Origin: Bacteroidota bacterium
GTDB taxonomy: Bacteria > Bacteroidota > Bacteroidia > Chitinophagales > Chitinophagaceae
Direction of reading: 5' to 3'
Length of the DNA: 9,154 nucleotides
NCBI GenBank assembly: GCA_021824855.1
Contig: JAKAJX010000159.1
Location: forward strand, 1 to 9,154
Part shown: positions 1 to 6,746 of the stretch, piece after piece
Numbering within the stretch: position 1 is the stretch's first letter
Layout: each line of letters starts with the position of its first letter
Notes under the pieces: generated by a model
Database searches by the model: none
The model's input: the letters and a program-made list of their open reading frames with translations, nothing else
Told to the model about the DNA's origin: nothing
Program-made: the position numbers and the translations under genes

Positions 1-1
1 C

Positions 2-1009
2 GTATGGTATGCAGTGGCAGCCAATCATTCCGATAATATTAATTTCTTCAGTACAGATTATAACGAAAGTTATACTACAACAATTCATCAAATTCATCCG
101 CAACAAAGTTGGAAAAACTATGTGCTGGGTGTATTGCATATTTTAGAAGAAGAAAAAGTAAGTATTGGTGGATTTGATTGCGTTTTTGGAGGCAATTTAC
201 CCGTAGGTGCCGGCTTATCTTCTTCAGCAGCCGTTGAAGGTGGATTGTTATTTGCCTTAAATACTATTTTCAATATTGGATTAGATAGGGTAACTATGGC
301 CAAAATTGCACAAAAAGCAGAACATAGCTATCCGGGTGTTAAATGTGGTATTATGGATCAGTTTGCCAATTTAAACGGACAAAAAGACCACGTTATATTA
401 TTAGATTGTGTAACGCTCGATTACCAACATTTTCCTTTACAATTAAATGAATATGCCATTTACCTAATTAATACAAAAGTGCATCATTCATTAGCCAGTG
501 GCGAATACAATAAAAGAAGGCATGACTGTGAAGAAGGATTTGCCATATTAAAAGAAAAAATTGGCGGCGATATTCATTCTTGGCGACAAATTACTTCCGA
601 TCAAGTGATACTTCATCAATCTTATTTAACCGATAAGGTATTTGATAGAAGTTTATTTGTAACACAAGAAATACATCGTACACAAAAAGCAGGGAAGCTT
701 TTGCAAGAAAATAATTTAAAAGAATTTGGTAAACTGATGTTTCAAACCCACGAAGGGCTAAGTAAGTTATATGAAGTAAGTTGTACTGAATTAGATTTTT
801 TAGTAGAACAAGCAAAACATTTTACCGAAGTAATTGGTGCAAGAGTAATGGGCGGAGGATTTGGTGGCTGCACCATCAATATTATTGAAAAAGAAAAAGC
901 AGATGCCGTTATTTCAACTATCACATCTGCCTATCAAAAACAATTTAATATTGTTCCGGAAGTATATCAGGTTGCAACAAGCAATGGCACTTACGAAATA
1001 ACTTTATAA
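2..1009 (+). CDS. galK: Galactokinase, N-terminus missing at window edge
   Basis: Galactokinase of the GHMP kinase family; it phosphorylates galactose with ATP to galactose 1-phosphate, the entry step of the cytoplasmic Leloir pathway. The frame is open to the first bases of the window, so a GTG at 14 is probably not the start; 335 residues are visible against roughly 380 usual, and the first motif (GRVNLIGEHTDY region, with the catalytic Arg) must lie outside. Numbering from the GTG codon, GHMP motif 2 (PVGAGLSSSAAVE) is at residues 63-75, the catalytic Asp lies in CGIMDQ (D115), and motif 3 (GGGFGGC) is near residue 280. The C-terminus is complete, ending in Leu-stop. It converges on the RidA gene with a 6-base overlap. 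Family assignment is secure; true galactose specificity is inferred from the overall match. Confidence 0.93.
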   Translation, partial: VWYAVAANHSDNINFFSTDYNESYTTTIHQIHPQQSWKNYVLGVLHILEEEKVSIGGFDCVFGGNLPVGAGLSSSAAVEGGLLFALNTIFNIGLDRVTMAKIAQKAEHSYPGVKCGIMDQFANLNGQKDHVILLDCVTLDYQHFPLQLNEYAIYLINTKVHHSLASGEYNKRRHDCEEGFAILKEKIGGDIHSWRQITSDQVILHQSYLTDKVFDRSLFVTQEIHRTQKAGKLLQENNLKEFGKLMFQTHEGLSKLYEVSCTELDFLVEQAKHFTEVIGARVMGGGFGGCTINIIEKEKADAVISTITSAYQKQFNIVPEVYQVATSNGTYEITL

Positions 1010-1390
1010 GCTAATTGCTGCTATAACACTTATTTCAACATTCACATTACGCGGTAATGTTTTTACGGCTACTGTTTCTCGTGCAGGATAATCGCCACTA
1101 AAATAAGAGCCGTACACCTCGTTTACTGCAGCAAATAAATCCATATCGCTTAAAAAAATAGTTGTTTTAACAATATGGCTAAAATTTAATTGAGCTTCGG
1201 TTAAAACTGCTGCTATATTTTTCATTACCTGATGTGTTTCATCTGATATAGAGCTATTTACCAATTGATTGGTTTCTGGATTTATAGCTATTTGTCCGCT
1301 AACAAAAAGCATATTTCCTGCTTTCACTGCCTGGCTATATGGACCAATTGGAGCAGGTGCATTATTGGTTTTAATAATTTCTTTCAACAT
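1004..1390 (-). CDS. ridA: RidA family 2-iminobutanoate/2-iminopropanoate deaminase
   Basis: A 128-residue member of the RidA (YjgF/YER057c/UK114) family, a cytoplasmic trimeric enzyme that hydrolyses reactive enamine/imine intermediates released by PLP enzymes such as threonine dehydratase, preventing damage to other PLP enzymes. The length is normal for the family. Visible hallmarks are GPYSQAV at residues 16-22 (active-site Tyr18), the FVSGQI stretch at 29-34, PAR at 102-104 with Arg104 in the place of the substrate-carboxylate-binding Arg, and VEIS with Glu119 in the place of the catalytic Glu; together these mark the deaminase-active subgroup. The ATG at 1388-1390 gives the standard N-terminus. 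No Shine-Dalgarno is present. It is divergent from tsaB and converges on galK; neither neighbour suggests a special partner, so the role is probably general. Confidence 0.93.
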   Translation of the reverse strand: MLKEIIKTNNAPAPIGPYSQAVKAGNMLFVSGQIAINPETNQLVNSSISDETHQVMKNIAAVLTEAQLNFSHIVKTTIFLSDMDLFAAVNEVYGSYFSGDYPARETVAVKTLPRNVNVEISVIAAISL

Positions 1391-1410
1391 AATTATTCGT
1401 ATTTATTTAG

Positions 1411-1440
1411 CAAATAACTGCATTTCCTTCAACACTCCAA
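1411..1440 (-). promoter_or_regulatory. Candidate promoter for ridA
   Basis: On the minus strand TTG (1440-1438) is followed after 19 bases by GTTATTTG (1418-1411), about 20 bases upstream of the ridA ATG. The spacing fits the Bacteroidota -33/-7 pattern, but the -7 box matches TAnnTTTG only in its TTTG half, so this is a weak call. Its -33 part lies within the tsaB promoter region on the other strand. Confidence 0.35.
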
Positions 1441-1450
1441 CCTAAATTTG
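1423..1450 (+). promoter_or_regulatory. Candidate Bacteroidota promoter for tsaB
   Basis: TAAATTTG at 1443-1450 matches the -7 consensus TAnnTTTG exactly. A poor -33 candidate, TTTC, sits at 1423-1426 with a 16-base spacer. Transcription would begin near 1456, leaving a leader of about 15 bases before the GTG start and no room for a normal Shine-Dalgarno. Confidence 0.55.
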
Positions 1451-1470
1451 CAGCTAAATTTTACAAAATA

Positions 1471-2154
1471 GTGGCTATTATTTTAAATATTGATACTGCA
1501 ACAGAATATGCATCGGTTTGCTTATCGGATGGCAATAATATTTTAGCCATTGAAGAAAATTTTGAACAAAAAAATCATGCAGCATTTTTACAACCTGCCA
1601 TCAAAAAAATACAAACCGCACTTCAATTTCAATTATCTTCCTTACAAGCTATTGCAGTAACTGCAGGTCCGGGAAGTTACACCGGATTAAGAGTTGGCTT
1701 GGCTTCTGCTAAAGGATTATGTTATGCCTTAAATAAACCATTACTATTAATTAATACTTTACAGGTAATGGCACATTCTTTAGCTAAAAATTACCACACC
1801 GATAAAACCAACAACTTACTGCTTTGCCCTTTAATTGATGCCCGAAGAATGGAAGTATTTACCGCATTATATAATAAACACCTTGAGCCCATTATTAACC
1901 CATCAGCAATTATTGTAGATGAGAGTTTTTTGAAAGAAGAATTAAAAGAAAATACCATTATTATGGGTGGCAGCGGAAGTAAAAAGATGTTGCAACTTAT
2001 TACGCATGAAAATATTATTTTTTCCACCACCGTGCATAATGCAACAGACCTTGCAGCAATTGCTACTCAACAATTTGAAAATAAACAGTTTACAAATTTA
2101 GCTTATAGCGAACCTTATTACTTAAAAGAATTTTATACTGCTAAAAAAATCTAA
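1471..2154 (+). CDS. tsaB: tRNA t6A37 threonylcarbamoyltransferase complex subunit TsaB
   Basis: TsaB (YeaZ), the non-catalytic ASKHA-fold partner of TsaD; with TsaC and TsaE it supports N6-threonylcarbamoylation of adenosine 37 in ANN-decoding tRNAs in the cytoplasm, an essential process in many bacteria. The 227-residue length is typical. The N-terminal strand ILNIDTAT (residues 4-11) is the ASKHA phosphate-1 motif; TAGPGSYTGLRVGL (64-77) is the TsaB signature, followed by the DARRMEVF helix region (123-130). The metal-binding histidine pair of catalytic TsaD is absent, as expected. The GTG at 1471 is chosen because it puts the conserved N-terminal strand directly after the start and lies just behind a -7 box; no ATG is available nearby upstream. 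The other tsa genes are not in the window. A following 97-base gap separates it from arsR. Confidence 0.93.
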   Translation: MAIILNIDTATEYASVCLSDGNNILAIEENFEQKNHAAFLQPAIKKIQTALQFQLSSLQAIAVTAGPGSYTGLRVGLASAKGLCYALNKPLLLINTLQVMAHSLAKNYHTDKTNNLLLCPLIDARRMEVFTALYNKHLEPIINPSAIIVDESFLKEELKENTIIMGGSGSKKMLQLITHENIIFSTTVHNATDLAAIATQQFENKQFTNLAYSEPYYLKEFYTAKKI

Positions 2155-2160
2155 TTAAGA

Positions 2161-2197
2161 AAAATTTAAAAATAATTTGAAAATTTAAAAATAATTT
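2161..2197. repeat. Tandem 18-base AT-rich direct repeat upstream of arsR
   Basis: AAAATTTAAAAATAATTT occurs twice without a mismatch, at 2161-2178 and 2180-2197, separated by a single G. Each unit contains an inverted AAATT/AATTT pair, so a dimeric regulator could read it. The only G in the element belongs to the TTTG that serves as the -33 candidate of the arsR promoter. An operator role is inferred; local duplication of AT-rich sequence or an UP-like element is the alternative. Confidence 0.8.
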
Positions 2198-2209
2198 TAT
2201 ATAACTTTA
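2176..2209 (+). promoter_or_regulatory. Candidate promoter for the ArsR-family gene
   Basis: TTTG (2176-2179) and TAACTTTA (2202-2209; seven of eight positions of TAnnTTTG) are 22 bases apart, within the range seen in Bacteroidota promoters. Transcription would start near 2215, about 37 bases before the ATG. The -33 element overlaps the junction of the tandem repeat. Confidence 0.45.
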
Positions 2210-2251
2210 ACTTGTTATTTATTATTTCACCCCCATAATCAGTTAAGACAG

Positions 2252-2587
2252 ATGAACCATCCTTTAACATCGCTTACCCTAAACAATGGTAAGTCCACCG
2301 TGAAGATTAATTATCTTCAAACAAAAAAAGCAGCTCTTATTCTAAGAGCATTGAATCACAAGCTTCGCCATCAAATGTTAAAGCTATTAGATGACAACAA
2401 AAAAATGACCGTAACTGAAATTTACGTTAAGTTACGTTTAGAGCAATCGGTTGCATCACAACATTTAGCAATCTTACGCCGCGCTGGAATTGTTACTACC
2501 GTAAGAGATGGTAAATTTATTTATTATTCTCCCAATTATCCACGCATTGCCGAGGTAATGAAATTTGCAGCAGATTTGGTTGAATAG
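2252..2587 (+). CDS. ArsR/SmtB-family winged-helix repressor, cysteine-free
   Basis: A 111-residue DNA-binding protein of the ArsR family: helices at about residues 24-47 (ALNHKLRHQMLKLL), a helix-turn-helix at about 52-80 with recognition helix QSVASQHLAILRRAG, and a beta wing at 82-92 (TTVRDGKFIYYS). The family usually represses its own operon and releases DNA on binding metal, or on persulfide or thiol modification. This protein has no cysteine at all, so neither the ELCVCD metal box nor a SqrR/BigR dithiol can exist; the signal is therefore unknown and it may act without a metal ligand or through His/Asp contacts. The ATG at 2252 begins a polar tail of about 20 residues before the fold. 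The gene appears to be its own transcription unit, with a promoter at 2176-2209 and a strong terminator right after it. The target is unknown; the downstream sulfur gene is a candidate only by position. Confidence 0.9.
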   Translation: MNHPLTSLTLNNGKSTVKINYLQTKKAALILRALNHKLRHQMLKLLDDNKKMTVTEIYVKLRLEQSVASQHLAILRRAGIVTTVRDGKFIYYSPNYPRIAEVMKFAADLVE

Positions 2588-2615
2588 AAATAGAAAGCTG
2601 AATTCTCCCCAAGAT

Positions 2616-2644
2616 AAATGCCTGCCTCGTAGCAGGCATTTTTT
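2616..2644 (+). terminator. Intrinsic terminator after the ArsR-family gene
   Basis: A 10-base-pair perfect stem (2616-2625 with 2632-2641; core ATGCCTGC/GCAGGCAT) closes a 6-base loop, CTCGTA, and runs into six T (2639-2644). It separates the repressor transcript from the next gene, whose -7 box begins 33 bases later. Confidence 0.92.
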
Positions 2645-2677
2645 ATAGCAAAATGCAAAGCAAAAACTACCTTCTAT

Positions 2678-2685
2678 TATATTTG
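2678..2685 (+). promoter_or_regulatory. -7 promoter box of the persulfide dioxygenase-like gene
   Basis: TATATTTG is an exact TAnnTTTG match, ending 15 bases before the ATG at 2701. No convincing -33 element is visible. The predicted transcript start (about 2691) is downstream of the in-frame ATG at 2653, which argues that 2701 is the true start. Confidence 0.55.
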
Positions 2686-2700
2686 CCAAAAAATTATTGC

Positions 2701-4116
2701 ATGTTTATACAACAATTATATACAGGATGTATTAGTGAAGCTGCTTATTATATAGAAAGCAATGGTATTGCTGCGGTTATAGATCCGCTAAGAGATATTG
2801 ATGAATATCTTCAATTAGCTAATGAACGAAAAGCAACCATACAGTATATTTTTGAAACACATTTTCATGCCGATTTTATAAGTGGTCACTTAGATTTAGC
2901 GGCTGCAACAGGTGCAACTATTGTGTACGGACCAAATACTACTTGTAATTTTCCAATTCATATTGCAAAAGACAATGAAACTTTTTCTTTAGGAAATATT
3001 GCCATTAAAGTACTTCATACACCCGGACATACATTAGAAAGCAGTTGCTATTTACTAATAGATGAAAACGGAAATGATTACGCCATTTTTACCGGTGATA
3101 CATTATTTGTGAATGATGTTGGCCGACCAGACCTTGCCCAGAAAGCTGAAGTACTAACCATGAATGATTTGGCTGCAATGTTATACGATAGCTTACAATC
3201 GAAAATTATTCCTTTAGCCGATAACATTATTTTATACCCCGCACATGGAGCCGGTAGTAGTTGTGGAAAAAATATAGGTACTGAAACCTTCAGCACTATT
3301 GGCGAACAAAAACAAACCAACTATGCTTTACAGCCTCAAACAAAAGAAGCATTTATTGAAGCCGTAACCGATGGTTTACCTAAACCTCCTCAATATTTTC
3401 CAATCAACGCAAAAATTAATAAAGAAGGATATACAAGTTTAGCTACTGTTTTAGATAAAAGCTTACAACCTTTATCGGTAGAGCAAGTAAAAACTTTATC
3501 GAAAAATGAAGATATTATTCTATTAGATACCAGAAATGCTGCAACATTTGTTCAAGGATTTTTACCCGATTCAATTTTTATTGGATTAGAAGGAAGATTT
3601 GCAGAATGGGCCGGCAGCTTATTATCTTTTCATAAAAAAATAATATTAATTACAGAAATTGGTAAAGAAAAAGAAAGCATTGTTCGCTTAACAAGAGTTG
3701 GGTTTGAAAATATTAAAGGCTATTTAAATGGAAGTTTTGAAGCATGGAAAAATGCCGGTGAAAAAATTGACATGCTTATTAATGTTGAACCGGATGAATT
3801 AGCAATGGATATTCCTTTCGATCCAAATCTTGTTATTGTTGATGTAAGAAAAGAAACAGAATATGCAGATGGACATATTCAGCAAGCTATCAACATTCCT
3901 TTAATAGATTTAGCAGACCCTGCTAATATGGCTAATTTAGAAGACAACCATAATATTTATGTACACTGTGCCGGTGGCTATAGAAGTGTTATTGCTCTAT
4001 CGCTAATAAAACAACAAGGCATACATAATGTACGCAATATTGAAGGTGGCTGGAAAAAAATTATTGAAATAAAAGACGCATTTAAAATTGAAAAAAGTAA
4101 AGAAGTTCTAAATTAA
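2701..4116 (+). CDS. CstB-like persulfide dioxygenase/rhodanese: MBL, pseudo-rhodanese and rhodanese domains
   Basis: A 471-residue cytoplasmic sulfur enzyme. Residues 1-240 form a metallo-beta-lactamase domain of the ETHE1/persulfide dioxygenase type: THFHADFISGH (53-63), PGH (H110), TGDTLF (D133), YPAHGAG (H182). The last His of the classical HxHxDH motif is Phe59, as in mononuclear-iron members of this group. Residues about 257-355 are a rhodanese fold whose active-site Cys position reads ITEIGKE, so it should be inactive. Residues about 362-455 are a second rhodanese with an intact loop, CAGGYRS (C423). This order is that of Staphylococcus CstB, which oxidises persulfide and yields thiosulfate; C188 after H182 may match its extra dioxygenase-domain cysteine. 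The likely role is low-molecular-weight persulfide/sulfide detoxification. An ATG at 2653 is open too, but 2701 gives the family N-terminus (FIQQLYTGC) and follows the -7 box. It is convergent with the acyltransferase gene. Confidence 0.88.
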   Translation: MFIQQLYTGCISEAAYYIESNGIAAVIDPLRDIDEYLQLANERKATIQYIFETHFHADFISGHLDLAAATGATIVYGPNTTCNFPIHIAKDNETFSLGNIAIKVLHTPGHTLESSCYLLIDENGNDYAIFTGDTLFVNDVGRPDLAQKAEVLTMNDLAAMLYDSLQSKIIPLADNIILYPAHGAGSSCGKNIGTETFSTIGEQKQTNYALQPQTKEAFIEAVTDGLPKPPQYFPINAKINKEGYTSLATVLDKSLQPLSVEQVKTLSKNEDIILLDTRNAATFVQGFLPDSIFIGLEGRFAEWAGSLLSFHKKIILITEIGKEKESIVRLTRVGFENIKGYLNGSFEAWKNAGEKIDMLINVEPDELAMDIPFDPNLVIVDVRKETEYADGHIQQAINIPLIDLADPANMANLEDNHNIYVHCAGGYRSVIALSLIKQQGIHNVRNIEGGWKKIIEIKDAFKIEKSKEVLN

Positions 4117-4146
4117 CTCAAAGAAAATAATAAGTTCTTGAATTAT

Positions 4147-5037
4147 TTAAGCCGATGTTATAATTAAACGATTGTGCTTTTCAGGAATAAATTCATGCTT
4201 CCATCTATTGTGGCTCCATAAATAATTGGAGGGAATTTTTCTTACAGCTTTTTCAACAGCTTCGGCATATAATTTAGTTAATACACCATCGGCATATTTT
4301 CTGGGTTCTGTAGTAATTATTTCAAAATCTATTTTATAATATCCTCTTTTAACTTTATAAAAGTTAGAAAAAACAAATGCTGTATTATTTCTTTTAGCTC
4401 CTTTTTCAGGACCACTAATAAAAGGGGTTAACTTATTTAAAAATGTTATCCAATATGCTTTATTGGGATTGGAAGGAGCCTGATCTGCCGCCAAACCCAA
4501 AGCATACCTGTTTTTTACATATACATGAAACTTGTTTCCAAATTCGGTTGCAGGAACCAAAATGGTGTTGTACCTACTTCTCAAATTGTACACTATTTTA
4601 CTAAAAGCTTTATTGGCAAGCGGCATGTACACTCCAACAAATGGGTATTTACAATATTTGGCAATTCCTAAATTAATTATTTCCCAATTAAAAAAATGAC
4701 CCGCCATTAATTGAACATTTATTCCACTATCGTATAAACTATTTACCACTTCCATGTTAGAGGAAAATCTCTGCGATAATTCTTTATCAGAAATAGAAAT
4801 CAGCTTAATCATTTCTAAAAAAGTATCTATAAAATTGTGATAAAACTCTTTTGCAATTGCTACATGCTCTTGCTTAGTTTTTTCCGGAAATGCAATAGCC
4901 AAATTTTGTAGCACCAACTTTTTTCGATAGCCAACAAGGTAATACACAATTAGGTAAATGCCATCGGCAATAAAATACATTATTCTCCATGGAATTAAAG
5001 AAATTACATAAAAAATGGGATAAATGATATAGTACAT
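4147..5037 (-). CDS. Lysophospholipid / lipid A acyltransferase (LpxL/HtrB family)
   Basis: A 296-residue member of the bacterial lipid A biosynthesis acyltransferase family, which transfers a fatty acid from acyl-ACP to lipid A precursors or a related lipid at the cytoplasmic face of the inner membrane. A hydrophobic anchor spans about residues 3-33. The catalytic HX4E motif is HFFNWE (H114, E119). Further family blocks are the LRSRYNTILVPA segment (152-163), ADQAPSN (184-190), GPEKGA (209-214) and the C-terminal WSHNRWKHE (274-282), where the common HRRWK reads HNRWK. The start codon lies only 9 bases behind the nadB stop, so it is surely co-transcribed with nadB as the last gene of the run. 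The exact acceptor (Kdo-lipid A or another lipid such as an aminolipid) cannot be read from the sequence, so no gene symbol is given. Confidence 0.9.
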   Translation of the reverse strand: MYYIIYPIFYVISLIPWRIMYFIADGIYLIVYYLVGYRKKLVLQNLAIAFPEKTKQEHVAIAKEFYHNFIDTFLEMIKLISISDKELSQRFSSNMEVVNSLYDSGINVQLMAGHFFNWEIINLGIAKYCKYPFVGVYMPLANKAFSKIVYNLRSRYNTILVPATEFGNKFHVYVKNRYALGLAADQAPSNPNKAYWITFLNKLTPFISGPEKGAKRNNTAFVFSNFYKVKRGYYKIDFEIITTEPRKYADGVLTKLYAEAVEKAVRKIPSNYLWSHNRWKHEFIPEKHNRLIITSA

Positions 5038-5046
5038 TGCAATAGT

Positions 5047-6663
5047 TTAAAGAATAATATTTTGTAATAAAGTACTTTTCGATAAATGATCGGTATTGTA
5101 ATGCAAGCCACGACTTTCTTTTCTAAATTCTGCTGCTTTAACAATTAAATAAGCAACGGTAATTAAATTTCTTAATTCGCATAATTGCGGTGATACTTTT
5201 GTAGAACGATATAATTCTTCTGTTTCTTCATACAATAAATCTAACCGTTTCATAGCTCTTGATAAACGTACATCGGTTCTAACAATGCCTACATAATCGC
5301 TCATTACTTGCTGCAATTCTTTTACGCTCTGTGTAATTAAAATCATTTCCTTGGGATCGCTTGTTCCTTTTGCATTCCAATCGGGTATGGTGGCAGCTCT
5401 CTCTTTAAAATCGTTGGCAGTAGTTAATTCATTAAATAGCTTAACCGAATCTACATAAGCTCTGTTCGAAAAAACCATTGCTTCTAATAAACTATTACTG
5501 GCTAAGCGGTTAGCTCCGTGTAAACCGGTACTGGCGCACTCGCCACAAGCATATACATTTTTAATAGATGTTCTGCCAAATTCATCGGTTTTTATACCAC
5601 CGCAACTATAATGTGCAGCCGGTGCAACCGGTATCATTTGCTGGGTAACATCAATTCCAATGCTTAAGCATTTTTCGTATATGTTGGGAAAATGATAAAT
5701 AAATGCTTCTTTGCCAATATGCGTGCAATCTAAAAACACATGCTCTGTACCGGTGCGTTTCATTTCGCTATCAATAGCACGTGCAACAATATCACGAGGA
5801 GCTAAATCTTTTCTGGCATCATATTTTTCCATAAAAGCTTCTCCTTTTTTGTTTCTTAAAATACCGCCATCGCCACGCACTGCTTCGGTAATTAAAAAAG
5901 AAGGAGATATTCCGGGCTCATACAAAGCTGTAGGATGAAACTGAATAAATTCCATATTTTCAATTCTTCCTTTAGCACGATACAGCATAGCAATTCCATC
6001 GCCGGTAGCAATTTTTGGATTGGTAGTAGCTCTATAAGCTTGTCCGCAACCACCAGTAGCAAGCAGTGTTATGGTAGAAAGAATTTTTTCAATTTTATTG
6101 GTTGTTAAGTTCAAAGCATATACACCATAACCTGTAATATCTTGTGTAGATTTTGTAACCAGAAATCCGAGATGATGTTGTGTAATAATATCTATAACGA
6201 AACAGTGATGAATAATTTCAATATTTTTAGTATCCTTTACTTTTTCTAATAAAGCCCGTTCCATTTCTCTTCCCGTAACATCTTTATGATGCAAAATTCT
6301 AAATTCGCTATGCCCACCTTCTTTTCCTAATACATATTCGCCACTGGCATTTTTATCGAAAATAGCTCCATATTCTATAATTTCCTTAATTCGTTCGGGC
6401 CCTTCTTTCACTACGGTTTCTACTATCTTTTCATTACATAAACCATCGCCTGCAATTAATGTATCTTCTATATGTTTGGCATAGCTATCATTTACTGCAT
6501 CCCAAACTCCGGCAATACCACCTTGTGCATATTTTGTATTGGTTTCATCTGCTTCGGTTTTTGTAATTACCATTATTTTTTTATCGGGATACTGATTGGC
6601 AATTTTCAATGCATAAGTCAATCCTGCAATTCCGCTACCTACAATTAAAAAATCTGTTTGCAT
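5047..6663 (-). CDS. nadB: L-aspartate oxidase
   Basis: FAD-dependent L-aspartate oxidase (538 residues), which makes iminoaspartate from aspartate, the first step of de novo NAD synthesis; NadA then uses the product. The FAD Rossmann motif is VGSGIAGL (residues 8-15). Conserved active-site positions all appear: KEGGHS with Glu115, HPTAL with His243, LAPRD with Arg290, PAAHYSCGG with His351, and GANRLASNSL with Arg386; ACGE (372-375) is the second FAD contact. The C-terminal helical domain is present and the length is full. These features separate it from the paralogous succinate dehydrogenase flavoprotein. It lies 83 bases behind ispG and 9 bases before the acyltransferase gene on the same strand. 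nadA and nadC are not in the window. The start is supported by a strong GAGGAG at 6672-6677. Confidence 0.95.
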   Translation of the reverse strand: MQTDFLIVGSGIAGLTYALKIANQYPDKKIMVITKTEADETNTKYAQGGIAGVWDAVNDSYAKHIEDTLIAGDGLCNEKIVETVVKEGPERIKEIIEYGAIFDKNASGEYVLGKEGGHSEFRILHHKDVTGREMERALLEKVKDTKNIEIIHHCFVIDIITQHHLGFLVTKSTQDITGYGVYALNLTTNKIEKILSTITLLATGGCGQAYRATTNPKIATGDGIAMLYRAKGRIENMEFIQFHPTALYEPGISPSFLITEAVRGDGGILRNKKGEAFMEKYDARKDLAPRDIVARAIDSEMKRTGTEHVFLDCTHIGKEAFIYHFPNIYEKCLSIGIDVTQQMIPVAPAAHYSCGGIKTDEFGRTSIKNVYACGECASTGLHGANRLASNSLLEAMVFSNRAYVDSVKLFNELTTANDFKERAATIPDWNAKGTSDPKEMILITQSVKELQQVMSDYVGIVRTDVRLSRAMKRLDLLYEETEELYRSTKVSPQLCELRNLITVAYLIVKAAEFRKESRGLHYNTDHLSKSTLLQNIIL

Positions 6664-6671
6664 ATTCCTTA

Positions 6672-6677
6672 CTCCTC
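6672..6677 (-). promoter_or_regulatory. Strong Shine-Dalgarno of nadB
   Basis: On the minus strand GAGGAG stands 8 bases before the nadB ATG, with a second purine run (AAGGA) between. No comparable site occurs before the other genes here, where leaders are AT-rich, as is usual in Bacteroidota. It fixes the nadB start. Confidence 0.7.
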
Positions 6678-6680
6678 AAA

Positions 6681-6694
6681 AAAATTTAAATTTT
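6681..6694. repeat. 14-base perfect AT palindrome upstream of nadB
   Basis: AAAATTTAAATTTT reads the same on both strands, just upstream of the nadB Shine-Dalgarno in the ispG-nadB gap. Its AAAATTTAAA half also occurs in both units of the repeat before the ArsR-family gene. In such AT-rich sequence this may be chance; an operator function is only a suggestion. Confidence 0.5.
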
Positions 6695-6746
6695 GTTCGT
6701 GTTTAAAAAAAATGAACGCTGCAGTTAAAGTATGATATTGTACTGT

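Noticed and set aside
14..16. GTG as start codon of the galactokinase gene
   Set aside because: The frame stays open to the window edge and the essential first GHMP motif is missing, so the gene begins upstream.
2474..2689. Minus-strand frame across the ArsR gene and its terminator
   Set aside because: It spans a strong terminator hairpin and the promoter of the next gene and encodes a composition unlike a normal protein.
4117..4147. Possible bidirectional terminator between the CstB-like gene and the acyltransferase gene
   Set aside because: Only an AT-only six-pair stem (AATAAT/ATTATT, 4126-4131 and 4142-4147) with a ten-base loop is present and there is no T-run; it is too weak to call.
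5711..5938. Open frame on the + strand inside nadB, 75 codons
   Set aside because: It is antisense to a highly conserved part of nadB (HPTAL to APRD region) and shows no recognisable protein; it is a shadow of the real gene.
6700..6735. Terminator-like sequence after ispG (short stem followed by a run of T on the minus strand)
   Set aside because: The stem has only three pairs (AAC/GTT) around TGCAGC; it would not end transcription reliably, and the genes look co-transcribed.
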